63,639 nucleotides of DNA from Erginobacter sp964587835 (GCA_964587835.1 CAZPMN010000012.1:1-63639), one strand, 5' to 3'. Shown: positions 8,307-18,043, counted from the first letter of the stretch. Translations and numbers: made by a program. The notes: generated by a model not told the origin, from the sequence alone.

Positions 8307-9500
8307 TTGAAAAGAGTTTCGAAAATCGGCGGCCTGCTCTGGGGTGGCCTGATCATCGGCTTGTTCTTTCTTCCCTCCCGCCCGGCCGCCGGACTGGAGG
8401 CCGGACCCCCGGGAAACGGGATCAGCCAGGGGAGCCTGGTTCTTCATCCGCGGCTTGAAGTCCGGGGGGAGTATGACGACAACATTTTCCTGACCGAGAG
8501 CGACCCCAAGGATGACCTGATCGGAGTTTTGATGCCGGGGGTGGCCCTGGAATTCCCCTGGGCTGATAATTTCCTGGCTTTAGACTACCAGGCCTCGCTC
8601 CATTACTACCTGGACCATAACGACCAGAACCACGACGATCACCGCCTCCACGGGCGAATCAGCCTGCTGGAATCCTCCTTCTCCCTGAAAGCGGAAGACA
8701 CCTTTCTCAAGACCTCATCCCGGGAGAACACCGACTACTCGGACCGGGTCGAACGAATCGAAAACACCGCCAAGGCGGCGCTGATCTATTTAGGCAACAA
8801 GTTCCAAATCCAGGGGCAATACGAGAATTACCTCTACCGTTACGACGAGGATATTTACGACATCTACGACCACATCGAACACCGGGGCATCCTGACCGGT
8901 TTCTATCAGGTGGCATCGAAGACCAAGGCCCTGCTCGAATACACTTACAGCCGGATCCTCTACGACGAGGATAAGGACCGGGACGGTTACTACAACGAGG
9001 TCCGGGCCGGGTTCATCGGTGAGATTACATCCAAGCTGACCGGGACGGCCAAAGTCGGTTATCAGGAACGACAGTACCGGGATGACTCGATCTGGGACGA
9101 TTACCAGGGGATTGTCGGCTACCTCCTCCTGGAACAGGTCTTCTCCAAGGAACGCGATCTGAGGCTGGCCTGGGAGCGGCGAGTGGAGGAATCGACATTC
9201 GAAGGGAATAGTTATTACGAACTCAACCGGGTCTGGGCTAACTACAGCCACCAGCTCGCCCACAAGATCCGGGGATTCGTCCGGCTCCAATACAGCAATT
9301 ACAGTTATCCCTACGTCTCGCCGGAGCTTGACCGGAAGCGCCGGGACGACATCTGGGAACCAGAGGTGGGAATCAGGTACCAGATTCAGTCCTGGCTGGA
9401 ACTGGAGGCCCGGTATCGTTTCCGCGACCGGAATTCCAACTGGCCGGAAAAAGACTACCAAAACAACCGGTTTTTTCTTGAACTCTCGGCTATTTATTGA
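8307..9500 (+). CDS. Outer-membrane beta-barrel protein, BBP2-like
   Basis: 397 residues with a signal peptide (hydrophobic run LLWGGLIIGLFFLP) and the motif EVRGEYDDNIFLTES typical of putative beta-barrel porin 2 (PF10082) proteins. The rest alternates aromatic and polar residues in strand-length blocks and ends in LSAIY, a terminal aromatic as expected for an outer-membrane barrel. Start is TTG 8307; no better start is in frame. Located directly before an OPX gene that is too short to build its own outer-membrane pore. In myxobacterial exopolysaccharide systems a separate barrel partners such OPX proteins, and I infer the same here. Confidence 0.8.
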   Translation: MKRVSKIGGLLWGGLIIGLFFLPSRPAAGLEAGPPGNGISQGSLVLHPRLEVRGEYDDNIFLTESDPKDDLIGVLMPGVALEFPWADNFLALDYQASLHYYLDHNDQNHDDHRLHGRISLLESSFSLKAEDTFLKTSSRENTDYSDRVERIENTAKAALIYLGNKFQIQGQYENYLYRYDEDIYDIYDHIEHRGILTGFYQVASKTKALLEYTYSRILYDEDKDRDGYYNEVRAGFIGEITSKLTGTAKVGYQERQYRDDSIWDDYQGIVGYLLLEQVFSKERDLRLAWERRVEESTFEGNSYYELNRVWANYSHQLAHKIRGFVRLQYSNYSYPYVSPELDRKRRDDIWEPEVGIRYQIQSWLELEARYRFRDRNSNWPEKDYQNNRFFLELSAIY

Positions 9501-9639
9501 GGGGGAATCAAATATTCCCGTACCGGAAAAAAAGGTGCGGGTCTCGAGTTAACCTGGCAAGGATAGAAGGAACGGCTGGAAAGTCCGGCCCCGCTCTCTC
9601 CCTCCTCACCGTCCTTCCCACCCGACAATCATTTTTACC

Positions 9640-10350
9640 GTGCTTGCGCCGCCGTATAAGCTGACCATCCGAACCTTTTCCCTCCCGCTCGTCGCGGCAG
9701 CAGCGATTGTCGCCGTCACGCTGCTGTTAAACGGAGGCTGCGGAGGAACGCCTGATCTTCAGCCGGAACCTGTCTTGCCGGAGACGGAGGAAACCACCGG
9801 AAATCCCCCGGCGACGGAAACCCAGGACGAGGCCAGGGCCGCGGACAGCACCGGAGAAGACAGCTACCTGATCAGCGCGCACGACCTGATTGATATCACC
9901 GTCCTCGGCGAGAGCGATCTTTCTCTCAGCGTCCGCGTCTCCGAGCGGGGAACAATCTCCTTCCCCCTGCTGGGGGAAGTCCGGACGGAGGGTTACACCC
10001 CGATTCAGTTCGAACGGAGAATGGAGGAACTCCTGAAAGAGGATTATCTGGTCTCTCCCTCGGTCAACATCACCATCAGGGAATATGGATCGATCTCGGT
10101 TCTGGGCCAGGTTCAGAAACCGGGGACCTTTGAGATCAAGGGCCGCTTGACCGTGACCCGGGCGATCGCCCTGGCTGGGGGACTGACCGATACTGCCAGC
10201 CCCAACGGGACCCGGATCATCCGGAGACACGACGGCCAGGAAGAGACCATCCCGGTGCGGCTGAACGACATCCTGAAAGACGGAGATCTCTCGCACGACA
10301 TCCCCCTGCGTCCGGGAGACCTGCTCGTGGTCCCGGAAAGCTTTTTCTGA
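9640..10350 (+). CDS. Polysaccharide export (OPX) lipoprotein
   Basis: 236 residues. Signal with lipobox LNGGC (Cys34), an acidic linker rich in Pro and Thr, then a Poly_export domain (about 74-155, starting YLISAHDLIDITVLGE) and one SLBB domain (about 158-210, ISVLGQVQKPGTFEIKG). It resembles Wza but at 236 residues lacks the second and third SLBB-like parts and the C-terminal helix that forms the outer-membrane pore. It is expected to form the periplasmic exit ring. GTG start. Followed 12 nt later by the co-polymerase/kinase. The upstream barrel (8307) probably provides the outer-membrane channel. Confidence 0.9.
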   Translation: MLAPPYKLTIRTFSLPLVAAAAIVAVTLLLNGGCGGTPDLQPEPVLPETEETTGNPPATETQDEARAADSTGEDSYLISAHDLIDITVLGESDLSLSVRVSERGTISFPLLGEVRTEGYTPIQFERRMEELLKEDYLVSPSVNITIREYGSISVLGQVQKPGTFEIKGRLTVTRAIALAGGLTDTASPNGTRIIRRHDGQEETIPVRLNDILKDGDLSHDIPLRPGDLLVVPESFF

Positions 10351-10362
10351 GCGGAGACGGCT

Positions 10363-12387
10363 ATGGAAAATACCCGAGACATCGGCTTCAACCTGCGGGA
10401 GAAGCTCTATATCATCAATCGCCGGAGATGGGTCCTGATTACCATCGTTGTGGTTATCTTCACCCTGGCGGCAATCGGCAACTTCACCACCACCCCCCTC
10501 TACCAGGCCGCCAGCCGGATCCGGATTGAACCCCAAATCCCCAACATCACCCCTTTCACTGAAATGTATTCCGTCTCCAGCGGGAGACAGCTTGATTACT
10601 ACAATACCCAGTACAAGATTCTGAAATCTCCCTCGCTGGCCCGACGGGTCTTCAAGAATCTCCCCGCCGAACAGAGGGAGGGTTTAACCGTCGGAGACCT
10701 GCTCGAAGCGGTTAACATCAAACCGATCGCCCAGAGCGAACTGGTCGATATTGTGGTGGTCTCCCCTTACCCTGAACTCACCGCCGAGATCGCCAATACC
10801 TGGGCGGATCAGTTCATCCGGATGTCGATCGAGTCCAAGTTTGAATCGGTCCAATCCGCCCTGAGCCAGCTCAACCGCCAGCTCGCGGAACAAAACCAGA
10901 AGGTACTCGACGCCCAGGCGGAACTTCTGACCTACAAGGAAAAGGAGAGAATCATCTCCCTGGAGGATGTCGGAAAGGAACTCGAGAAACTATCCGATGC
11001 CCACTCCACGATCCGCCGGGAACGGGAGGAACTGGAGCTCCAGATCGAACATCTGGAGAAGTTTACCAACCGGAACCTGTCCCTGGAGAACTTACCTCAA
11101 TTCCGCTATCACTCGATCATTCTCCAGCTGAGAAACCGTCTGGTTGAACTTCAGGGGACCCGGGGGGAGTACTCCCAGCGCTACAAGGCCAGCCACCCGA
11201 AAATGGTCCAGTTGGAAGCCGAATTCGCCACGGTCAAGAACGCCCTGGCATCGGAAATCGCCAAGAGCATCGAAGGACTGCGGAGTGAGCTGGAGCTGAC
11301 CCGGGCCACCGAGAAGAATCTGCTGCGGGACCTGGAAGCCCAGAAAACACTTTTTTTCACCATGGAGAAAAAGATCAACGATATCGAAGGACTGAAAACC
11401 AAGGTGGATATCGACCGGGAGGTGCAACAGGCGCTGCTCTCCCGGGTCAGCGAGACCACGATGACCAAGGGGATCGAGGTAACCAATATCCGGGTGATCG
11501 ACTCCGCCCAGATCCCCTCCCGGCCTTTCAAACCCCGCCGGATCTTCAACCTGTTTCTTTCCCTGGTCATTGGAACCGCCGGTGGGATCGCGGCCATCTT
11601 CTTTCTGGAATCGATCGACAACAGCATCCAAACTTCCAGCGAAGCCAAGAAGTACCTGAAACTTCCCTTCCTGGGGGCCATCCCGCTTTATTCTCAGCTG
11701 AATATTCGCAGTGGCACCTCCCCTCTTCAGTTTATGCGCAACCCCCTGGGAGTGATCCCGGAGGCCTACCGGGCGATTCGAACCGGGATCTATTACGCCT
11801 CGCCGGACACCTCCCCCCGAACCATCCTGATCACCAGTTCCCTGCCCCAGGAGGGGAAAACCGATATCGCCACCCTGATCGCCCACTCCCTGGCCCAGGG
11901 TAACGAACGGGTGCTGCTGATCGACGGGGACCTGCGGAAACCCCGGGTCGGCCGGATCTTCAACGCCGACCGGGAAAAACCGGGATTGAGTGACCTGCTC
12001 ACCGGTCGCCCCGCCCTGGAGGAAGCCGTTCAGCCCACCTCCTTTCCCGGACTGGAGATCATAGCCGGCGGGCACCCGCCTCCCAATCCGGCCGAACTGA
12101 TCAACTCCCGCCGCTTCGAGCAGTTGCTGTCGGAGGCCAGGAACCGTTGGGACCGGGTGATCATCGACTCCCCTCCCCTGCTCTCGGTCACCGACGCCAC
12201 CATCCTGGGCCGCCTGGCCGATGGGGTGATTATGGTGGTACGGGCGGGCAGCACCAGCGGGAAGATCGCCTCGTTCTGCCGGGAAAAACTGGAGCGGGTA
12301 AACGCCAACATAATCGGGATGATCCTGAACGGGGCGGATATGCACCGCGGCCAGAACTATTACTATTATCATTCCTACTACAGCTAA
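10363..12387 (+). CDS. Wzc-like polysaccharide co-polymerase and tyrosine autokinase
   Basis: 674 residues. Wzz chain-length domain at the N-terminus with a first membrane span at about 25-42, a long periplasmic coiled coil, a second span around 390-410, then a cytoplasmic BY-kinase. Kinase motifs: Walker A SLPQEGKT (about 491-498), Walker A' VLLIDGDLRKP, Walker B RVIIDSPP, and a C-terminal tyrosine cluster ending YYYYHSYYS. Phosphorylation of that cluster controls oligomer state and hence chain length in Wzc and relatives. Fusion of Wzz and kinase in one chain is the proteobacterial arrangement. Directly follows the OPX gene. Confidence 0.92.
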   Translation: MENTRDIGFNLREKLYIINRRRWVLITIVVVIFTLAAIGNFTTTPLYQAASRIRIEPQIPNITPFTEMYSVSSGRQLDYYNTQYKILKSPSLARRVFKNLPAEQREGLTVGDLLEAVNIKPIAQSELVDIVVVSPYPELTAEIANTWADQFIRMSIESKFESVQSALSQLNRQLAEQNQKVLDAQAELLTYKEKERIISLEDVGKELEKLSDAHSTIRREREELELQIEHLEKFTNRNLSLENLPQFRYHSIILQLRNRLVELQGTRGEYSQRYKASHPKMVQLEAEFATVKNALASEIAKSIEGLRSELELTRATEKNLLRDLEAQKTLFFTMEKKINDIEGLKTKVDIDREVQQALLSRVSETTMTKGIEVTNIRVIDSAQIPSRPFKPRRIFNLFLSLVIGTAGGIAAIFFLESIDNSIQTSSEAKKYLKLPFLGAIPLYSQLNIRSGTSPLQFMRNPLGVIPEAYRAIRTGIYYASPDTSPRTILITSSLPQEGKTDIATLIAHSLAQGNERVLLIDGDLRKPRVGRIFNADREKPGLSDLLTGRPALEEAVQPTSFPGLEIIAGGHPPPNPAELINSRRFEQLLSEARNRWDRVIIDSPPLLSVTDATILGRLADGVIMVVRAGSTSGKIASFCREKLERVNANIIGMILNGADMHRGQNYYYYHSYYS

Positions 12388-12474
12388 CCGCAGTCATCCC
12401 CCTCCATCATCTGGATTCCGAACCGCGGAACCAGGAAAGTCCACTGCCTTCCGTCCCTCCCGCCCAACCGTTCG

Positions 12475-13374
12475 ATGAAAGTCCTGGCCGGACAACTTGT
12501 CTCTCGTCTCGTCGCCCTCATCCCCTGGAAGCTCCGCAACCGTCTGTACCGGATTCCTGCCTTCAGCCGGGCCCTACGCGGAACTCTGAACCTGGTCTTC
12601 TCTTCAGAGACCCGCCCCCTCCCGGCCAGGATCACGGCCGGACCGATGAAAGGCTTCCAGATGGAAATCGAATACCAGAGCGAGAAATTCTTCTGGCTGG
12701 GAACACACGAACCTCCGGTCCAGAAAGCGATTGTCGCCCTAACCGGGGAAGGCGACACCGCCTACGATCTCGGAGCCTACATCGGCTTCTTCACCCTGCT
12801 TCTCTCCTCCCGGGTGGGAAAATCGGGACAGGTAATCGCCTGCGAGCCGAACCCGTCCAGTTACCGGCGCCTGCTGAAGAACCTTCGTCTCAATCGAATC
12901 GGCAATACGCGGTGCCTGAACCTGGCGGCGGCGGAAGAGAGCGGCCGGAGACTGTTCCGCCTGGAGGAGGACGACACCCCTCTGGAGGGGCATTTAACCC
13001 CCCGCAACACCGAACCTGATCCCGAACGGTTGATCGAGGTGGAGACCGCCGCCCTGGACGACCTGGTCTTCCAACGCGGGCTACCCGCGCCCGATCTGGT
13101 CAAAATCGACGTGGAAGGAAGCGAGACCGGAGTCCTGTCCGGGATGAGCCGTGTTCTGGCGGAGTGCCGGCCGGTCATTATCTGCGAGACTCACAGCTGC
13201 GCCTCCGCCCGGGAGATCGCCGGCCTCCTGAAAGGGCACAAATATTCCCTGACCGATCTGGAGGGGGGAAGCGAGCCTCCGGGCCAGGGGGCGGAGAGGC
13301 GCTATTTCCGGGCTGAGCCCGACCCCGGGCGGCCTGGGAAGCAGGACTTATCTGAGGTAACCCAGCGACCTTAA
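12475..13374 (+). CDS. FkbM family methyltransferase
   Basis: 299 residues. SAM-binding motif AYDLGAYIGFFTLLLS near residue 95, CEPNPSSYRRLLKN (acidic loop binding the ribose) and LVKIDVEGSE near 209-216, the FkbM hallmark. FkbM enzymes O-methylate sugars and polyketides. Last gene of the rightward operon starting at 3188. Its 3' end overlaps the convergent sulfatase-fold gene by 27 bp, so neither has room for a terminator. The C-terminal 40 residues are polar and poorly conserved in appearance. Probably methylates a sugar of the exopolysaccharide. Confidence 0.85.
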   Translation: MKVLAGQLVSRLVALIPWKLRNRLYRIPAFSRALRGTLNLVFSSETRPLPARITAGPMKGFQMEIEYQSEKFFWLGTHEPPVQKAIVALTGEGDTAYDLGAYIGFFTLLLSSRVGKSGQVIACEPNPSSYRRLLKNLRLNRIGNTRCLNLAAAEESGRRLFRLEEDDTPLEGHLTPRNTEPDPERLIEVETAALDDLVFQRGLPAPDLVKIDVEGSETGVLSGMSRVLAECRPVIICETHSCASAREIAGLLKGHKYSLTDLEGGSEPPGQGAERRYFRAEPDPGRPGKQDLSEVTQRP

Positions 13375-15228
13375 CTTGCGGTCGGTCAGATGATCGACCT
13401 GCGCCTCTTCGATCTCCGCCCGGTTTGCCAGCAAGCGGGAATGAAAATCCCGCAGGAGATCTCCCAGCCGCGCCGCCGCTTCAGGCTCCTCGAGAATCAG
13501 GTTGTTGGTCTCCCCCGGGTCGCTCTCCAGATCAAAGAGCAAAAAGGCTTCGTGGCCATCGTCGTGGTAGCCGTGAATTAGTTTGTATCTCCCCTCCCGC
13601 ACCGACCGACCGCCCCGGTTGTCGAAGATCACCTCGCTGTAAATCAGGTCCTCTCCCAAACGCCGGCTGGCCCGGGCGTGCTCGACTAGATCGGGGAGAG
13701 AAACCGCACCGGTCCGGTCGTGATCCGCCAGGTAGACAATCATCGGCCCGAGGTCGATGTGGCTGATCTGACAGTCCTCTCTCGAATTCGGAGGCAAACG
13801 GCCGGGCCAGGTCATAATCAGGGGGACCCTGAGCAGCTCCTCAAATAGCGAATCCCCGTGGTACCAGCCCCGATGTTCATAGAATTCCTCCCCGTGATCG
13901 GCGGTCACTATGATCACGGTATCTCCGTAGGCCCCCATCTTCTTCAGGCCGGCGACGATCAGCCCAACCACCTCCTCGCTGTGCAGGAGGGCGGCGTCGT
14001 AACTGCCCACCAGCTCCTCCAGTTCAACGTCGGAAAGTGGCGGCTGGTCGGTGAAGGAGAGGAAGCCCCCATACCCGGGAGGATTGAGCCGGGGCCTCCC
14101 GGTCAGCCCCAGTTGTTCCCGACAGCCGGGCGGCGCGGCGTAGGGAAGATGGGGACCCATCAGATGGAGGTAGGCGAAAAACCTGCCCTGATGCCCGGTA
14201 ACGGCCGCCGCCCAATCCAGGAACCTGACGGTCAATCCCCGGTCGGAGAAGAGAAACCTTTCGAACCACCGGCTGTCCAGGCGAAAGGGTGAGTACTTGT
14301 CGAGAAAGTAGAGCACGTAATGGATCGAGAGATAAGGGCGCTCGAAATGATCGACCTCTCTCCCAATTCCGTACCGGGGGGAAATCCACGGACTGTTGGA
14401 AAATATTCCGACCTGGTAACCTCGTTCCTTCAACTGGCCCAGAAACGTGGGCACCTCGCCGGACAGCCGACAACGATGATTGATCGTCCCGTGTTCGGTG
14501 GGATAACGGGAGGTCAAAAGCGAGACCACGGAGGGAAGGGTCCAGGGGGCCGCGACATAGGCGTGGGAAAAGAGGACTCCTTCCCCGCTCAGATCATCAA
14601 TCCGCGGCGAGGTGGGCCGGCCGTAACCGTAACAGCCCAGGTGATCCGCTCGGACATTGTCGATGAGCAGCAGGATGATGTTCGGACCCTTTTCCCTCGC
14701 CGGAGCGACCATCAGGCGCTGGCCGGCCAGGGCGAGGACGAGGAAAGCAACGGCAGAGAGTGCTCCCAAGACCGGAAGTCTCCGCCTCCCGACCTCGGCT
14801 TTCCGAGCCCGGTGGCGAAAGAAGACGTAAACCGCCGTCCAGAAGACCAGCCAGGCCAGGTCAAAACCCAGGCTCACGGGGGAGTGAGCGACCGGAAGAT
14901 ACTTCTTATTGATGATGGTGAATCCGAGGAGGAAGATCGAGAGACAGGAAAAGAGCAGAAGCGGCCGCGTCCGGAGAAAGATATTCGCCGATGGCCGGGG
15001 CCGGAAGAGGCTCCACAAAACCAGGATAAAGAAGACGGACAACCCGACCAGGACCCAGAGCGCGGAATACATCGCCGCCGCCGAGATCAGGGCCCGGGGA
15101 GAGAGCAACTCGTCGAAAAGAAGATGGGCCAGCACCGCGTCCACTATTCCGGTCAGGGCCCCGACCAGGAAACCGGAAAAGACAATCTCCAGAAAACCCC
15201 TGGCTGTTGCGGGCAATCTCGCCTTCAT
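13348..15228 (-). CDS. Membrane-anchored sulfatase-fold (alkaline phosphatase superfamily) enzyme with Thr at the catalytic site
   Basis: 626 residues. Four or five N-terminal membrane spans (to about residue 175), then a periplasmic sulfatase-type domain: metal site LLIDNVRADHLG (Asp190), active-site strand APWTLPSVVSLLTS and TADHGEEFY near 440. True sulfatases have Cys or Ser with Pro and Arg (CxPxR) there; this protein has Thr230 and Val instead of Arg, so formylglycine cannot form. A Thr nucleophile is what LtaS and EptA-type phosphotransferases use, and they share the membrane-plus-periplasmic layout. I therefore favour a phosphoethanolamine- or phosphoglycerol-type transferase or hydrolase acting on the polysaccharide or lipid. 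The substrate is unknown. Confidence 0.75.
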   Translation of the reverse strand: MKARLPATARGFLEIVFSGFLVGALTGIVDAVLAHLLFDELLSPRALISAAAMYSALWVLVGLSVFFILVLWSLFRPRPSANIFLRTRPLLLFSCLSIFLLGFTIINKKYLPVAHSPVSLGFDLAWLVFWTAVYVFFRHRARKAEVGRRRLPVLGALSAVAFLVLALAGQRLMVAPAREKGPNIILLLIDNVRADHLGCYGYGRPTSPRIDDLSGEGVLFSHAYVAAPWTLPSVVSLLTSRYPTEHGTINHRCRLSGEVPTFLGQLKERGYQVGIFSNSPWISPRYGIGREVDHFERPYLSIHYVLYFLDKYSPFRLDSRWFERFLFSDRGLTVRFLDWAAAVTGHQGRFFAYLHLMGPHLPYAAPPGCREQLGLTGRPRLNPPGYGGFLSFTDQPPLSDVELEELVGSYDAALLHSEEVVGLIVAGLKKMGAYGDTVIIVTADHGEEFYEHRGWYHGDSLFEELLRVPLIMTWPGRLPPNSREDCQISHIDLGPMIVYLADHDRTGAVSLPDLVEHARASRRLGEDLIYSEVIFDNRGGRSVREGRYKLIHGYHDDGHEAFLLFDLESDPGETNNLILEEPEAAARLGDLLRDFHSRLLANRAEIEEAQVDHLTDRKLRSLGYLR

Positions 15229-15319
15229 ATTGGTTAGGGCCGGGTATAGTTTGTATCCCGAATGAGACCAGGGCGGGAGGAAAACCTTAAGCCACGATTA
15301 AAACCTGGCGGAAATTGTT

Positions 15320-15626
15320 GAGATTGCCTCGTCGGACAGAAAGCCTGCCGGTAGGCAGGCTTTCTGTCCTCCTCGCAATGACCTGAAGCCAAGCTGGTTA
15401 TCCTGCCCGAATGCCTTCGGCCTCCTCGCAATGACCTGAAGCCAATATATTTAGCCTGCCCGCTTGCCCTCGGGCCTCCTCGCAATAACGTGAAGACTCT
15501 TTACTCAAGTCGGTCCCAAATTCAGTTCGCCTAATACACCGGATGTTCGATCGTTTCCGGAGATAAGCTGCCCAGAGGTCATTGCGAGGCTCCCGAACGG
15601 AGTGAGGGGGCCGAAGCAATCTCAAC
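15320..15626. repeat. Cluster of four palindromic intergenic elements
   Basis: The gap between two minus-strand genes is mostly repeats. One element (15320-15381) carries the arms GAGATTGC...CTCGCAATGAC around a perfect inner hairpin AAGCCTGC/GCAGGCTT. Two partial copies follow (15405-15435, 15455-15490), each ending CCTCCTCGCAATRAC. A full inverted copy lies at 15578-15626 (GTCATTGCGAGG...GAAGCAATCTCAA). No gene is visible in 15229-15672. Confidence 0.85.
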
Positions 15627-15672
15627 CCGCCTGAGGTGAAGAGAATACTGCGCCCCGATCGATGGGGGCCAG

Positions 15673-16674
15673 CTAAAAATCGGCAGCCTCGGCGATCTTC
15701 TCCCAGTTGCCGCGGAACCATTCAAGGTTATTCCTGATCCCTTCGGCGAATTTCACCCGGGGCTCGTATCCCAGGATGCGGCGGGCCTTGTCGATCGAGG
15801 CGAGAAGACGGTCCTTGGTATCCCATTTTCTCCGGGAGGCATACTCGATGCCGGCCTGGTTGCCGGTCAGGTCGTTGACCATCCTGGCCAGATCGATGAT
15901 CCTCACCTCCTCCCCGGAGGCCAGATTCATCTCCTCCCCGGAAGCCTCGGGAATCGTTCCGGCCCGGAGCAGCCCGTCCACGATATCCCCAACATAGGTG
16001 AAATCTCGGGTCTCCTCCCCCGTCCCGGTGATCGGGAGGGGCTGACCCTGGAGGGCCCAGAAGATGAAGTTGGGGATAACGTTCCGGTAGCGGCCGGGGA
16101 TCTCGCCCGGGCCATAGGAGTTGAAGAATCTCGTCCTCACCACCCCCAGGCCGTAATGCTGAGCAAAAAAATTGCAGTAGAGCTCACCCAGCATCTTGGT
16201 AATCTGATAAGGACTGCTCAGGCGCAGGGACATAAACTCTTCCTTCAGGGGCAGGGGGGAGCTGCTCCCGTAAATGGAACAGCCCGAAGAGGCGTAAACC
16301 ACTCGTTCCGTCTTTGCGTCCCGGGCCCCCTCCAGGACCTTCAGCGTCCCCATTCCGTTGACCAGAAGGTCCCGCTCCGGATGGTCAACGGAATTCTGAT
16401 TGGCGAAGAAGGCGGCCAGGTGAAAGACATATCGCGGCTTCCGGCGAAACAACCCCATCAGGATATCTTCGTCGAGTACACTGCCCCGGATAAACTCAAC
16501 CCGGGGCGAGGGCGGTAAGTTCCATTCCCGTGAGGAGGATAAATCGTCGAGAACCAGCACCTTCCCGACCGGCAGATCGGCCAGGGCGCGGGTCAGGTTG
16601 CTCCCGATCGCCCCGGCGCCGCCGGTCACCAGGATTACGGCTCCCTCATACGCTTTCAGATAATCTCTCGGCAT
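15673..16674 (-). CDS. NAD-dependent sugar epimerase/dehydratase (extended SDR)
   Basis: 333 residues. Rossmann motif GGAGAIG (18-24), catalytic YQITK (Tyr156, Lys160) and a Ser just upstream in YASSGCSIYG; RTRFFNSYGPGE is typical of UDP-glucose 4-epimerase and related NDP-sugar enzymes. It interconverts a nucleotide sugar in the cytoplasm; the exact substrate (UDP-hexose or uronate, or CDP/GDP-sugar) is not decidable. Good ribosome binding site AAGGAG before ATG 16674. About 95 nt downstream of the GT4 gene at 16770 in the same direction. Confidence 0.85.
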   Translation of the reverse strand: MPRDYLKAYEGAVILVTGGAGAIGSNLTRALADLPVGKVLVLDDLSSSREWNLPPSPRVEFIRGSVLDEDILMGLFRRKPRYVFHLAAFFANQNSVDHPERDLLVNGMGTLKVLEGARDAKTERVVYASSGCSIYGSSSPLPLKEEFMSLRLSSPYQITKMLGELYCNFFAQHYGLGVVRTRFFNSYGPGEIPGRYRNVIPNFIFWALQGQPLPITGTGEETRDFTYVGDIVDGLLRAGTIPEASGEEMNLASGEEVRIIDLARMVNDLTGNQAGIEYASRRKWDTKDRLLASIDKARRILGYEPRVKFAEGIRNNLEWFRGNWEKIAEAADF

Positions 16675-16769
16675 CAGTGAGTCTCCTTGAGGCGGCGAAC
16701 TTCATCAAGAATTGGCATCTTATGATATAACCTCTGAGCCCGGGCGGCAAGCGTGCATCCATCCCCCGC

Positions 16770-17990
16770 CTACCGGCGGATAAACTTGAGCAGTTGCCGG
16801 TAAGCTTCGAGGGACCGCTCGAGGGAAAAATGCCGCTCCACATACTCCCGCCCCGCCCGTCCCATCCTGTCCCTCAAATCCCGGTCCTGGTAGAGATCGA
16901 GAATCGCCCGGGCCAGCTCTTCCGGCCCGGTAATCTCCGCCGACCGACCGCACCCCGATTCCCGGATGATGTCATTGGCTTCACTCTCCCGGTTCAGGCT
17001 TCCCAGGACCGGCTTGCCGGCAGCCATATATCCCAGGATCTTGGAGGGAACCACCGGCGTTCTCATCGTCTTCTTCAGGGTCACCAGCCCCACATCGGCG
17101 CGGGCCACCAGTCGCGGGTAAGCGCCGAGCGGGATGAAGGGATGAAGGATGATGTTGTCCAGGGAGAACTTCCGGGACTGGGACTCTATCTTGAGTTTCT
17201 GGCTCCCTTCGCCGACCAAGAGGAAGACGATATCGGGATAATCCTTGAGTCGGCGGGCCGCCCCGATAATCACGTCCATATCCTGGGCGTAGCCCATCAC
17301 CCCGGCAAAGAGGACGACGAATTTTCCCTCCAGGTCGATACCGTCCCGTAGGGGAATAACTCCTTGTTCTGATTTGAATGCCGACGGGTCAACCCAGTTA
17401 TGGATAACCCTGACCTTCTCCGCCGGGAGGCCGAGCCGGACGATAAAGTCCTTGTTGCCCGGAGAATGGACGGTGATGAATCGGGCCCGGCGATAGATGA
17501 ACTTCTCCAGGAAACGAAAAATCCGGATCAGAAGCGGGTTCCTCAGAGCCCCGAGATCGATGGCGTTCTGAGGAAAAAGGTCCTGGACATTGAAGATGAA
17601 ATCCGCCCCGTGCAGAATCTTGAAAAAATACGCGGTCAGTCCGAGAGGCAACGGCGGGGAATATACTATGGAAGCGTCCACCCGTCCCAGATACCCGCCG
17701 GCCAGCGCGAAGATGGCCGGGAGAACCATCTGTCCGAAGCCCCTCTTCAGGTGGGAGACGTTGTGGAGGGGCGGAGTGAGGAAGCGCAACACCCGGATAC
17801 CGTCCTCCTCGGTTCGGGTGAAGAACTTCCGCGGCGGGTCCTGCCCTTCCACCAGATTATACCTGGGCAGCGAGGTGACGACCGAGACCCGGTGCCCGGA
17901 GCGAGTCAGGCCCCGGGCCATTTCCGACATCATCAGCGAGGCGGATCTGATCTCGGGAGGATAGGAATCTGTAATCAGAACTATATGCAT
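16770..17990 (-). CDS. GT4 glycosyltransferase, WbuB-like
   Basis: 406 residues with the GT-B fold: N-terminal domain from MHIVLITDSYPPE with the Gly/Ser-rich acceptor side, C-terminal domain with GKFVVLFAGVMGYAQ and the nucleotide-binding region PSKILGYMAAGKPVL. WbuB-type enzymes add N-acetyl-amino sugars during O-antigen or capsule assembly; one catalytic glutamate of the usual EX7E element is not obvious here. Cytoplasmic, possibly membrane-associated. Starts at ATG 17990, downstream of the bi-domain oxidoreductase. Confidence 0.85.
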   Translation of the reverse strand: MHIVLITDSYPPEIRSASLMMSEMARGLTRSGHRVSVVTSLPRYNLVEGQDPPRKFFTRTEEDGIRVLRFLTPPLHNVSHLKRGFGQMVLPAIFALAGGYLGRVDASIVYSPPLPLGLTAYFFKILHGADFIFNVQDLFPQNAIDLGALRNPLLIRIFRFLEKFIYRRARFITVHSPGNKDFIVRLGLPAEKVRVIHNWVDPSAFKSEQGVIPLRDGIDLEGKFVVLFAGVMGYAQDMDVIIGAARRLKDYPDIVFLLVGEGSQKLKIESQSRKFSLDNIILHPFIPLGAYPRLVARADVGLVTLKKTMRTPVVPSKILGYMAAGKPVLGSLNRESEANDIIRESGCGRSAEITGPEELARAILDLYQDRDLRDRMGRAGREYVERHFSLERSLEAYRQLLKFIRR

Positions 17991-18043
17991 CGCGCAGGGG
18001 AATTATCCGAAGTGAAAGATGGTGCCGGCTTTTTCCAAACCGC

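Noticed and set aside
9501..9639. Possible terminator or small RNA between the barrel and OPX genes
   Set aside because: Only short stems (GGGAAT/ATTCCC) without a T-tract; more likely an untranslated spacer within the operon.
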